From positions 817,785 to 881,784 of the forward strand of contig NW_022985182.1 of NCBI RefSeq assembly GCF_010093535.1: 64,000 bases of DNA. Direction: 5' to 3'. The position numbers and the translations under genes were made by a program. This DNA comes from Lindgomyces ingoldianus (taxonomy: Eukaryota; Ascomycota; Dothideomycetes; Pleosporales; Lindgomycetaceae). The notes beneath the pieces were generated by a model, which was not told the DNA's origin, did no database searches, and worked only from the letters and a program-made list of their open reading frames with translations. Positions 10,194 to 22,100 of the stretch are shown here, piece by piece (the first letter of the stretch is position 1; the number at the start of each line of letters is the position of its first letter).

Positions 10194-12002
10194 CTAAGAG
10201 GCGCCGGTGTGTGCGGAGGTCCTACAGTTCCATTGGTATATTAGCTATGCTTTTCCCATCAACCTCCAGGCTAGTCCCGCCCGCAGCCGCAGCCGCAGCA
10301 TGAAGCCCCAGGACATCGGGCACGACATGTCATTGAAGGGGACCGAGCTCTTCCGACGAACCTTACTTGGACAGGCCACCACAATTCGGAGCTCTTTGGA
10401 TGGTTCAAGAGCAGCAGGACGGAGTGGTATCTTACTCGTCGAAGGACTTCAGGGCTGATGCTTTTGGACCTGGGGCGGCGGTTCTATGATGGCGGGTTCG
10501 AATGTCCTTCGTGGAGATGGCCCTCCGCCCATTTATACACTTCCTCCTACGTTGCAGCTTCATCTGCCTCTTGCCTGTCCTGGTGGGGGTTGCAGCTCAA
10601 TTTGAAGGCGTCCCGCTCTCCGCTATTGGTCTCTACCGTTCATCCTCTTTCTGACGGAAGCCCGGGATGTTTTCTCACTTCTGGCCGCCATGGTGAATCA
10701 GACGCGAGCCGTCCGCCCCTTCCCCTTGTCCCCGTGTTAGCAAGCTGGGGGGTTGGCCCTGAGGTGGAACCAGCCTCATTCTGGATGGCGTTTAAGGCGT
10801 TTCCATTTCCTCGAGGGAGCGTCAGATCTCCGGCCCTTAGCGGCTGCACGATTGCAGATCTGATCACAGATGCATCTTTCTGGATAGCATTACCGGCGGT
10901 TGTTCACCTATTATGATGGAAGCTCGTCAGCGCCTGCATGCTCAGTGGGCTCGCCACCAATACCGATGGCCGGGGTTTGTGCTTCCAAGGACCATGCTCG
11001 TACTACAGGTGAACCTCTCGATGGAACTCCGTGTTATTGGTCTCAAAAAGCAACGCAGCCGCACCATCTAGAAGAAAAGACAACTTTTCTCTCACGCCTT
11101 GTGGCGGTCACCCGTCCTCGAATTTACCCGCCCATGCTTACTTCCCCTCTCCTTACTCGTTGACGTCAAGAGCTCCCCGTTTCCCGAACTTCTCCGCAGT
11201 GGGTGTCCCTGTTGAAACCCCAAATCCAACATGACGGCAGTCCGGCAGTCCGGCCCAAACCGTGACAGACGGCTACTTGCATTGTGGAAACTGAAGCCAT
11301 TCTCTAAGTAGAGTCCAAGTAGGACATCACAGCGTTTTTGCCCCCCAAAGTTCCCATTCCAGACGATATTGGCGATCTAGCAGCGCTCCGAACGATGCTC
11401 GGTGCCTGGATCCGGCTCAATTTCCGAGCGTTGTTACGCTTGCTAGTTCGTGGCTGGATGCACCAATTTCTGAAGACGTCACCGCAGAATGGGTCCGTTC
11501 CTTTCCTTTTCTTTGGCTCATCAAGAAAGCTTCACTTCCCTTCTAACACCATTCTCGCCCTATGTAGGCGTGGGTGACATGAGGCAAATTAGAAAGCCTG
11601 ACCTGTACAACCTTACTATTAAAACATTGTTTCCTTGAGCCAGCCATTTCTTGGTGAAGAGAAGACTTGTCCGGCCAATTGTAGGTTTCCAAGTATTCAT
11701 GCACCTACTCGGATAGAGTAAGCCCGAAGTGCCTGATCCCGCGAAGAGGCGTTAGGTGGGCGGATTTCTACTTGAAAGATCTGACGTGTGTTCACTGCAC
11801 ATGGATCTGAAGTTGGCACAACCTTGTTGTCCCTGCCCCAGATTTACCACCATCCAACCAATTTGAAGTATGATATAGATCTCCTATTGACGCCTCTAAT
11901 CTCGGCGTTAACACACAGATAAACCATGCTTTTGCGGAAGCGGAGTACAGAGCCGGTTACCAAGTTCCTGGGACTAAGTCATCAGTCTCCAGGGGCCTGG
12001 GT

Positions 12003-12293
12003 CTATGATATTCCTTTTCTTCTCCCTTCACCGCACATCATCATTTGAGAATGAGCTGCATGCCCTTCTGCCTGCATTTGCCTGCGTCTGCCTATCTCTG
12101 CCAGTTCTATTCCTTCATTTGTGAGTGCATGCAGACCGTATATGTTGTTGTTACGCATTCTCGCAGCTCTCGATTCTTGCAACCTTCCAATCAAGGCTAT
12201 AGTTTTAGTTAGAATCCTCTCAGCTCCCAGATCCCCCAGTTCCCGAATGTGGTGAAGGACAGAATCCTGAGCGGTGAGAATGGTGCAGCCTTC
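12003..12293 (-). other. possible helical exon or gene remnant
   Basis: A 96-codon frame follows a CTGCAG acceptor (12299-12294) that has a TACTAAG branch-like site about 50 nt upstream. The product is predicted helical and mixed-charge (segments HHIRELGDLGAERIL and ALTNEGIELAEIGRRRQMQ). The frame also has an ATG at 12326. I do not recognise a family, and no convincing upstream exon was found, so this may be a relic or chance. Confidence 0.2.
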
Positions 12294-13995
12294 CTGCAGA
12301 TGGGCAGAAGTATTTTCAACCAGCATTGGGGAGACATAGATGATTGCTTAGTAAGGGTCCAGGAAGCTAAACGCGAGACCTCCACGACCACGTGTTCTAT
12401 AATGCAGGTCCAGCAAAACTACAATTTCCTACCTCTCACGTTGACATCGGGCTCACCGAAAATACCAGTTCAGAACTGGCAGGGCCGCTCTACTCTTGGT
12501 AAACTCTCTTTGCGCTGTACAATTTTCCAGTGCGACACTTGCACGGGTCACACTATCCAGGATGGAAGGTTTCAGACTTCGAGTCCAGAGCAAGTCTCTC
12601 GAAATCCTAGGCAACACTCGCTTTTGGACACTTTCAACACCCTCGATCCAGAGTGCCGTGAATTTCCGCGTGCCTAGGGCGTGTGTGACGGCCCCATGAT
12701 ATTTTGAACCCGGCGACATTGTCTCAGAGCCTCGAAAGAAACTTGTGTTCTGCGCAACGTTCAGCGAACAGCTGTTCGTGACCAAAGTCGCTGAGCAAGT
12801 ACTGCTCAGTGATTGGGTGAGTTGGATCTCTAGTTTTACAACGAGCCCGCGGCTATATGTACGATATATTGAACCGGCTTCAAATCTCTTCTCGTGAGCA
12901 AATCTTAAGCGTGGAACTCGCCATCGAGGCGTCCAGAAGGATCCGTAGCACGACTTGGTTCAACACAACAGGCACCGTGCAGCAGCGGAACTGGGCTCGA
13001 GGTACATAACTTGGCGAGGATTTAATGACTGACTCATGATCAGCTCTCTCGATGCAGACGCCTCACTCTGTTTATGGAGTCTCTTGAGCCGCAAAGCCGT
13101 GGAGGTGTGCACAATGACGTAATATTTCCTGGAGGGATGTTACTCATCCTGGTTTTCCTGCATATAACGACTCCAGCTGCGCATAGTCCAGGTTCGACCA
13201 CACAGCCTCCCAATGTATCTTGCCTTTACAGTCCTCGCACGGAAGGAGGGCTTTTGTCACGTTGATAGTCGTCCCAATCCATGAGATTATGAGCCCTACC
13301 CGAATACGGCAATATAAGTCCAGCTCCGAAGACAGTCTGCCAAATGGAACCGCGGCGGTCCTGCAGCACTGACTGGTATGTATATCCATTGCAGCGGCAT
13401 TCTAAGCATTTACATAGGCTGGGGAAGGGCACCAGAGCCTTCTCAGGGACAGGGTGGACTGTGCAGTCGCTCGCTAGCCCTTGCAGAGACGTCTCGCAAC
13501 GAGAACGCTCAACTGAAGACTCACGAGAGAATATGTCGACCTCAGCAGCTGGGCATTTGCATGTGGCATGTCGACCAAGATGGCAATCCAGTTCTGCATG
13601 TCTTAGTAGCGCCTCGACGGCTCGATTTTTCCTTCACAGATGCCGCGCTAGGAACATCACCCCGCCCACTACTCGACCGCGCGGAAGAGTAGCTAGCGCA
13701 CGGGCTACCGTTGAGGAAATCGCGCCGTGACAATCAGTCTCGGGCTCTTGCCGTGCGCTTGGCCCACCCGCCTCCAGCGTGCGGTGAAGAAGCACTCATT
13801 CTCCTCTTCCTGCCCTCCTCACGCTGTCACTGTCGCCTCCTCACGCCAGCGAGACAGCCACCACCATGCAAAAACCCTAGCGACCGCCCCTTGCGCCTTC
13901 GTCACTGCGGCACAGGTACCACGCCTGGCCCACGGTTGCTTCACCCGCCAATCGTCCGCACAGCCGCCGCTCCTCCACCTGTCAAAGCTCTCAAG

Positions 13996-15858
13996 ATGAC
14001 ATGTCTGCCCCGCCGCTTCTCTAAGCTTGTCGCCTTTCGAGTCCTGCTCTTCTTCGCCCTCTCGGTTATCCTCGTCGGTACCGCATGGCTCTGGCACCGC
14101 GCCCCTCGTAGCGTGGCCTCCATCACTATGCCCCACGACTACAAGCCCTCTCCACCCCAGGAGCACCCGATAGATCATCTCATCGAGGAGGCGGGTACCG
14201 AGTGGTTCAAGCTGATGGCGAGGGAGACCCATGACTTGTCATCGACGGCAAAGGCATACCGCGCGAGGAGAGGACGCCACCCTCCTCCGGGGTTTGGCCA
14301 GTGGTACAAGTTCGCGAAGGACCACGATGTCGTCATGGTGGAAGACTTCTTTGACCAGATATATCACGATCTTACTCCTTTTTGGGGCGTCGAAGCGAAG
14401 AAGATACGGCGGCAGGCGAAGCACTTTACCCACGTCATCAGTGTCAGGAACGGCACCGCAACGTACAAGACAGACCATGACAGGATATGGATGACGCTGT
14501 GGCACAATCTCACTGCCACAATACAGGAGTATCTTCCCGATGTCGACATTCCAATCAATGTCATGGATGAGAGCAGGGTGATTGTGCCATGGGAGGACAT
14601 CAACGAGTATGTTAAGGCGGAGGGTGACTCGAGGAAGTTCATGCCAAAACTGGAAGTCGTGACCCAGCTCTCGGGCTTGGAGGAATTGGACAAGGATCCT
14701 GGTGAGCCATCTGCTCCGGAATGGATTACAAGCGGATGGTACTGGGATACTGCTCGTGTCGGATGTTCTCCAAGTTCGCCCTCGCGGCGTGTTCCTGCAA
14801 CTAGAGACTTTTCAGGTCCTCCTCCTGTACCACCTGGTTACCCTGACAACTCGTATCAGGGCTATGTACGAAACTGGACTGCGGCCAAAGATCCATGCCT
14901 CCAACCAGATCTTAGAGGGTCGCATGGCACCTTCGTTGAGCCCATCTCTCAGCGGACGACCCGGTCACTATTTCCCATGTTTGGCGGTTCCAAGTTACCA
15001 GTTAACAATGACATTCTGATCCCGCCAGCAATGTACTGGACCAAAGATGCCTTCTATTCCGGTGGCGAGATGCATGGAAGTGAGTGGGAAAAGAAGACAA
15101 CAAAGGTGATGTGGAGAGGAGGAGGAACTGGGGGCCGCAACAAAGCTGAAAACTGGACGCGGTTCCAGCGTCATCGCTTCGTCTCCATGGTAAACGGAAC
15201 AGCCGTTCAATTGGCTGAGAAGAATGTCGATGGTGCCGGCCAGGGACCCAACTTCATCCTCCAGTCGTATAAGACATATCACCTAACCGCAACACAGTAC
15301 ATGGACTTAGGTACCTGGCTCAGTCAGATCACGGATGTTGGGATGGTGAATCTTATCTGCTTTCCGGCCTCAGGCAGCCCCCGCTGTCCGTATACAGATC
15401 ATTATTTTCGAGTCAAGTCTGGGATGCCAATGGCGAAGCAGTACGCTTACAAGTTCCTACCAGATCTTGATGGGAATAGTTTCAGTGGTCGCTATCGGGG
15501 ATTCCTCAAGTCCACCTCTCTCCCGATCAAGGCGACCATCTATTCCGAATGGCACGACTCGCGGCTCGTGCCGTGGGTCCACTTCGTTCCCATGGATAAC
15601 TCTTTTGTTGACATATACGGCATTCTGGACTATTTCATTGGAACTGGCGTCGACTTCAAGACGGACGGTGGAGGAGTGGTGATGGAGGGTGCACACGACG
15701 CCGCTGCTAACAAGATTGCCACAGCCGGCAAGGACTGGGCGGAGAAAGTGCTAAGACGAGAAGACATGCTGATCTACGTGATGAGGCTGTTCATGGAATA
15801 CGCACGGATATGTGATGACCAGAGAGACCAGCTCGGCTTCATTGGCGATCTTGAGTGA
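13996..15858 (+). CDS. glycosyltransferase family 90 (CAP10-type), type II membrane protein
   Basis: A single exon of about 620 residues. The ATG at 13996 was chosen because it places a short basic cytosolic tail (MTCLPRRFSK) before one hydrophobic anchor at about residues 12-30, the layout of a Golgi type II glycosyltransferase. The C-terminal half carries the GT90/CAP10 signature: MYWTKDAFYSGGEMHG, then VMWRGGGTGG near residue 372, and YSEWHDSRLVPWVHFVPMD near 515, with FKTDGGG and an acidic tail. Members transfer xylose or related sugars in capsule or cell-wall glycans (Cap10, Cxt1) or act like POGLUT; the sugar here is not predictable. Several N-glycosylation sequons (NGT, NLT, NWT) fit a luminal domain. 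The frame continues upstream to 13711 but that part is GC-biased and without signal. No introns were seen. Confidence 0.88.
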   Translation: MTCLPRRFSKLVAFRVLLFFALSVILVGTAWLWHRAPRSVASITMPHDYKPSPPQEHPIDHLIEEAGTEWFKLMARETHDLSSTAKAYRARRGRHPPPGFGQWYKFAKDHDVVMVEDFFDQIYHDLTPFWGVEAKKIRRQAKHFTHVISVRNGTATYKTDHDRIWMTLWHNLTATIQEYLPDVDIPINVMDESRVIVPWEDINEYVKAEGDSRKFMPKLEVVTQLSGLEELDKDPGEPSAPEWITSGWYWDTARVGCSPSSPSRRVPATRDFSGPPPVPPGYPDNSYQGYVRNWTAAKDPCLQPDLRGSHGTFVEPISQRTTRSLFPMFGGSKLPVNNDILIPPAMYWTKDAFYSGGEMHGSEWEKKTTKVMWRGGGTGGRNKAENWTRFQRHRFVSMVNGTAVQLAEKNVDGAGQGPNFILQSYKTYHLTATQYMDLGTWLSQITDVGMVNLICFPASGSPRCPYTDHYFRVKSGMPMAKQYAYKFLPDLDGNSFSGRYRGFLKSTSLPIKATIYSEWHDSRLVPWVHFVPMDNSFVDIYGILDYFIGTGVDFKTDGGGVVMEGAHDAAANKIATAGKDWAEKVLRREDMLIYVMRLFMEYARICDDQRDQLGFIGDLE

Positions 15859-16643
15859 GTTGATATGGGATAGAAAACGATCCCAACTCGATGTATGATG
15901 GATGGATGTGTAACGAGTAATGGCATGTGTTACAGCGAGTGTTGTTGTTATGACGACACCTTCATATTCTTCGTATATTTTTGGAGCACACATTGGTGCC
16001 GATACCCCGGAGCTGGCATTGGGCTTATATATAATTTTTCCTTGGATAAGCAGGTGCGGCTGAGCAGGTTGGGCGTCCAATAGTTTTCTATATGATGACA
16101 CACTTAACTGGAAGCTGCGACATGGTTTGTTCTCGTAAGAGTGGGTTTCCGAGCTTGGGGGCTGCTGACTGCTTGGCTGGTTCATTTTTCAATTTGTGCC
16201 AGACGAACACAGGCTTTCCCTGCATTAACTGCTTCACAGGTAAACAACTTCGCTCATCTTTTGGCAATTGTACATCTGGCAGACCTTTGGCGACATCAGC
16301 TCTGTGCACTGGTTCCGCTGAAGGAAGCTGACTGGCGTTCTGTGCGACCTGGTGGCTGTCACAGACTACTCAAGACGGATGGTCTGATCCTCGAAGGAAT
16401 CGGCTGAAAAGGAGGAGTTGGAAAACAGGATGCCAGCTTCCCCTCTCAATATAACCTACTTATAACTGATCAAAGGTGTTCTTGGCAATCACAGGGATGG
16501 TGGTGGTTGAAGGAGATAAAGTCTTGGCATTCCAACCTCGCCTGTGAATCTGCCCCTCCAAAATTTTCGAGGTTTACAACGAACCGCTTCAAACAACACG
16601 TGAATCCAGACCAGCGTGGGCAGATAACTCAATTGCACACTGC
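15859..16643. other. intergenic: GT90 3' flank and ArgRS promoter
   Basis: No gene is recognised in this 785-bp gap between two plus-strand genes. The right half should hold the promoter of arginyl-tRNA synthetase; I see no clear TATA box. Confidence 0.45.
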
Positions 16644-19165
16644 ATGCAGCGTGCTCTCCTCCAACAACCTCTGCATCGCTTCTTCAATTCCTTCAAACCC
16701 TGTTCCCCGAGGCCGCTGGCGACTCATCTTCCCATTTTGACTCATCCCGCTGTGCCCCATCTCCCCTTCAAATACCAGTACCCCTCCCCTCCCACGTCCA
16801 CCCGCTCCTACACAGAGATCGATTTCCGAACCTCCAAACCGTTCGCCAACGCAGACACGTCAAAGCGCCCTCCTTTGACCCTCACAATGAACGAATTATC
16901 CACGGCGTTGAAAGCTATCGGGCTGGATACGGTGCCCCACGAACCAAACACGTACCCCGCACTGAACCCGTTCGATATATACAGGTCCCATATCACAGAA
17001 CTGTTGGCGAAGAGTAGTGGCGTGGACGCGAAAATTATATACCCTGTGCTGGCTTGGACCGCGAAACCCGAGAATGGCGATTTGCAGCTTGCGGTACCGG
17101 CGTTGAGGCAGAAGGGGAGGGATATGAAGGCATTTGCGGAGGAGCTTGCTGAGAAGGTATCTCCCCTTTGTCTCTGAAATCTCATCGCACCTGCCCAATG
17201 ACCTGAGATCCAAAAATGGTGTTTAGAGAGAGGCAGAGTTAGGGATGCTAATGTGAGGCCTGCAGTTCCCCGAATCTCCCCTCGTGCAGCCTCCGGTCGT
17301 CAACGGCACCTGGGTGAGCTTCTTTTTCAAACCCGGCCCACTAACCTCCATCGTCATTCCTATGATCCTCAAGTCTGGGTCTGTCTTCGGCTTCAATCCA
17401 AATCTTGGGCTTCGCGATGCAGATAATCCTTCTGCGGGCCGCAAGAAGATAATCGTCGAGTTTAGCTCGCCGAATATCGCGAAGCCGTTCCATGCAGGCC
17501 ACTTGCGATCGACTATCATTGGCGGTTTCCTGGCGAATTTGTACGAGGGTGCGGGGTGGGATGTCACGAGGATGAATTATCTCGGCGATTGGGGGAAGCA
17601 ATATGGAGTGTTGGCGGTGGGGTTTGATAAATTTGGCTCCGAGGAAGAGTTGGTGAAGAATCCGATTGGACACTTGTATGATGTTTACGTCAAGATCAGC
17701 AAGATTTCGGCGGATGAGGGAGATGCAGTGAAGGCAAAGAAAGAGGAGATTACTAAGCTAACTGAGAAGGGCGAGGACACAAGTGCGCTGGAAGCGGAGG
17801 TTAAGAAGATACAGGATGAGGGCGTGGATGAGCAGGCGAGGAAATACTTCAAGCGAATGGTTGATGGAGAGGAGGTTGCGTTGGGTATCTGGAAACGCTT
17901 CAGGGATCTATCAATCGAGAAATACAAGAAAACATACGCTCGACTGAATATTCGTTACGACGATTACTCAGGAGAATCGCAGGTCAAGGACGAGAGCATG
18001 GAGAGTGCGGCGAACATCATGGCGGAGAAGAAGGTTTCAGAAGACTCTGAAGGTGCAATTATTGTCGATCTGACGAAATACTCAAAGAAACTTGGGAAAG
18101 CGCTTGTGAAGAAGAAAGACGGGACTTCGTTATATCTCACTCGAGACATCGGCGCCGCCTTCGAGCGTATGGAGAAGTACCACTTCGACAAGATGATTTA
18201 CGTCGTCGCCTCGCAACAAGATCTGCATCTCGCGCAACTGTTCAAGATCATGGAGGCCATGGGCCGTAAGGATGTTGCGGAGAAATGCCATCATATCAAC
18301 TTCGGTATGGTGCTCGGAATGAGTACCAGGAAAGGCACCGCGAAATTCTTGGATGATATTCTGAGGGACGTGGGAGAGAAGATGCATGAGGTAATGAGGG
18401 GTAATGAGGACAAGTATAAGCAGGTGGATGATCCTGACAAGACAGCGGATACTTTGGGGATCTCTGCCGTCATGGTACAGGATATGAAGGGCAAGAGGTA
18501 TGTCCACTCCTTCCGCTCCCACAATCCTCCTATGACCCGTATGATGATGGATGGGTGAATGTTGACCCTCTTCACAGGATAAATAACTACACCTTCGACA
18601 TGGACCGGATGACGTCCTTTGAAGGCGACACAGGCCCCTACCTCCAGTATGCACACGCACGTCTCTGTTCCATCAACCGCAAAGCCTCAGCCGTGGTCTC
18701 GGACCTCCCTTCGGACCTCTCCACCATCGACATCTCCATCCTCACAGAACAGCATGCGGTAGACCTCGTCAGGCAGTTAGCGTTATGGCCAGATGTGTTT
18801 CTCAATACAATTAAGACGCAGGAGCCGACCACCGTGTTGACGTATTTGTTCAAGATGGCGCATGCATTGAGTAGCAGTTATGATCATTTGCAGGTGGTGG
18901 GCAGTGAGAGGGATAGCATGCTCGCCAGGTATGTGAATAGGTAGATGGGGAGACGGGGAGAGAATTTGTTTAGCTAATTGGGATTATAGGTTGGCGCTGT
19001 ATACTGCGGCGAGGCAGGTGTTGAACAATGGTATGAGGTTACTGGGATTGAGTCCCGTTGAGAGGTACGCTCACTCCCATTTCTCAGTCCCTCCCATTCC
19101 AACCCCACTATATTGGTTTCTCGCCTTTAATGGTATACTGCTAAATCTCTTGCTACAGGATGTGA
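16644..19165 (+). CDS. arginyl-tRNA synthetase (class I), probable dual mitochondrial/cytosolic
   Basis: Five exons (16644-17156, 17266-18497, 18578-18928, 18990-19064, 19159-19165) give about 725 residues. The enzyme charges tRNA-Arg with arginine using ATP. The class I HIGH-type site is HAGH at about 247-250, preceded by IIVEFSSPNIAKPFHAGHLRS-like sequence, and the KMSK-like loop is MSTRKGT near 523. The C-terminal anticodon-binding helices end in LLGLSPVERM, the usual ArgRS C-terminus; the last exon codes only for part of Arg, Met and stop. The first ATG gives MQRALLQQPLHRFFNSF, rich in Arg and without acidic residues, like a mitochondrial presequence. A second in-frame ATG at 16887 (MNELSTALKAIG) would give the cytosolic form of about 644 residues. 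Dual use of the two ATGs is an inference. Confidence 0.95.
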
Positions 19166-22100
19166 GATTGCTTTACATTTGCATTTTCGATCTCGATCTC
19201 GATCACAAAACTCAAGTTCGGTTCCCGAACCCTCTTTCTTGGCTTGACATGATTCCTAATCAGCCTACTTCGTCACACCACCACTTCAAAAGGAAATATC
19301 AGGCGTTAGGGAGTAATAGATCTAAGACCTCGATTCATTTTCGCTTTGCGAAGATGCGGTGCTGGCTGAGTGGTATGATAGGGAGGAAACATGTCGGATG
19401 TCGGAAGGCGGTGTGGGAAGCTTGGAAATGATCCTGAGACTAACGGGCGGGGTGCATGTGCGGGAATACCTAGGACGATCGTGGTATGCGATCGATCTGG
19501 CTAGATTATAAATATCAAGAGTCGAAGAAACAAAGGGTCCGATGCATTGGTGATTGCTTGTGTGGGTGTAGATGTGAGAGCGTCTAGGTGTTGGGACGGA
19601 CTTCACGTACAAGTACAATGAGTTCCTTAGCATGCTATTATACCAATTCAATTAACACACTTTATTGATTCTTCAACGAATTGAACGTCGACAGTCTCGC
19701 ACACACATCCACAACTCCGATGAGCGGGTAACGTGCAATGCCTATAGAGATATATGCATTTCCTTCCACACCTGCCTGTGTAGAAAAACCTCTTGATCCT
19801 TGCAGACCTTCCGAGAGGTTAAATCACACACTGACCCTGAGATAGCTTCGGTCAGCCTAGCCCCCTCGATTTAGTATTTCCCTGCATGCATGCAAGCATC
19901 GTTAACATGTATGCATTCGTTAACTACCGTTCCGATGACCCGCGTACAAGGACTACCTAAGTAAGATTCATTTAGATCTGGATCTTTGTGTGCAAAGAGG
20001 GACCGGTGAAGGTGGATATGTCCGCCTGCGCTGCAGCAGTAGAATGTGAAACGAGGCTACTGTACTTGTGCTGGGTGTGCATGCATCGCTGGAGAATGCA
20101 CGTTGAGAATGCATATTGTGATGATGGAGGGGCACGGCGGACGGGATCATCCATATATTGGGTAGGGTTTGAAGAACCAAGGCAAGAGAGAAAATTAAAA
20201 TTATTTTTTTTGAAAGGCACTAATGAGTACTGGGAAGAATTGTGAATCGAAGTAGGTTGACCACAGAGGAAGGTTGCAGTTTTAGGTGTGTATGGATGTG
20301 GGTGTGCGTCGGAAATTCTACGCACTTGCACATGCTAAAGCCAATAGCAGAACCTGCCATCGCACACTCTCACTTCCAATAATTTTGAACACATATGTCA
20401 AACAGTAGCGGGAAGTCGGACACCTCCAAGAAAATGCCAAGAGAGCCCATGTGAATGCAACCCGACACTTCGGTGCACGAAATCCATACCCCCTGTTTTG
20501 TAGCTAGAGACATAGACGCGGAAGAAATTCCGTACCTCAACCTACGCTGGCGTGATATAGCATTGCTTCTTTCTGAATCTCTCATCGAGATATTTCTCTA
20601 GCAGCGGGCTTTCCCGGCCGCGGCTGGAATGCAAACGAAGCTTCGAGAAGCTGAATCTTTGTCTCGGGAACTTCGAAACTAGAGACGCCCACGAGTTGCT
20701 TGCTTTGTTGTATGTGATGTGTGATCCATGTGACGCTAAAATCACATTGGCGCTGTGTTGAGGCTCCGCTCGTGCTCTTAGAATAGCCGGTTGGGCCGCA
20801 TACAAAGAAATGGCGCGGAAAATTGTGGGGACGTAGGGCAGCGCTTATGATCTACACTTTGGGTACGCTAGCACCCAATGGTTTTCGGGCTGCGAAAGGG
20901 CTTTTTGATCAGTGACTCATTAGAGTGGAAGACGGGGAAATGGAAAAGTTGGAAGATGTGGAGAAAGGTATTGAATACTGGGATTTTGTGACGAGAATAT
21001 TACGGGAACGGATGGGAAGGTTGGAATGAGGCATTGTTTTAGATTTTGTTTGGAGAAAGAGGCTTTGCGAGAGTGGCAGGTCGTATATGCGGAGTTGGTT
21101 GAAAGAGGAAAGTCTAGATCTAGGAATACTGATGAGATTGCTTAGGAGTGAGTGAGTTCAATGAGAGGACGTAAATCATCTCGTCGAGTTTGGGAAATAA
21201 GGAGGTGTGATGGGGCCGTTACTTTGCTTGCAGAAGGAGTTAAATGCTCTGGATAGATATGTGCTCTCATACTCTTTCTGCCTTGTCTCGATCGGAATGA
21301 CATTACTAGAAAATTGAGAACACTCGGCGAGCTTTGGAAGAAGGGCTCAATTGCTCATAGGACATACGTACGCATTGGATCGTGGTGTTCTGATTAAGTA
21401 ATCTTAATATTGTCCGGATGGATGATAAATGCTTTCGTTCACGACTTCAATAATGGCTGTCAACTGTGAATTCTGTGAATAGTTTATACTCACACTCCAC
21501 AGACTCTACTCCCCAGTCCTCCGGTCTAGCTAGAGCGAGTGGAGCTTGCAAATGCCGATATACTATGTCGTTAGCCGCTAGTAATCATAGATGAGGGTTG
21601 TTAGTGGGGTGAGCCCTGTAAGACACACTGCTTCTGGTTCGGATTGGCTTTATCAATCGGCTGTTCGCATCCGCAATGGGAAAATCCGGAATCAGGAGGA
21701 AAGCAAGCCAGCGCTGAAGTCGCACAGGAATTGCCGACATCGCAGTCGCTCTCATGGCGAGATCTGGTCAAGCCATCAGTTCCACCATCTGCGGGCAACG
21801 AGACTTACCTAATTAGACATTGCATGCCGACCCTCAGATGGCCTGAAGAGTCTTTCGAGATGTCCATGGAAAGACAAACTGCCACCTCATCCCGTTCTGG
21901 GAAGAATCTAGGGGCGCAAGGATTGGCCAATGTCGTCACCATCTTTTCATTCCACAGTCAGTTGTCCAACATTCGACGCAGGACACCGCGTTTGCCGTGT
22001 TTCGACCCCCCTTAGCACTCAGCATGTGCAACTTTTCCCTTCAAAGCCTGGTTCTCGGTAGTAGTTGGTGTTGTACGAGACTGGGGCGAGAGAGACTGAA

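Larger units (their letters stand above)
9160..13995. other. 4.8-kb stretch with no confident gene
   Basis: This GC-moderate region has many short frames on both strands and no recognisable domain. Two minus-strand segments (9891-10193 and 12003-12293) have protein-like composition and possible acceptors and are listed separately. A (GCAGCC)n-type run lies near 10281-10299. The last 280 bp, with CT-rich runs, are the leader and promoter of the GT90 gene; the frame is open upstream of that gene from 13711, but there is no signal that this part is translated. Confidence 0.4.

Noticed and set aside
13711..13995. Upstream extension of the GT90 reading frame
   Set aside because: It would bury the membrane anchor behind 95 residues of Pro/Arg/Cys-rich sequence; the ATG at 13996 gives a normal type II membrane protein.
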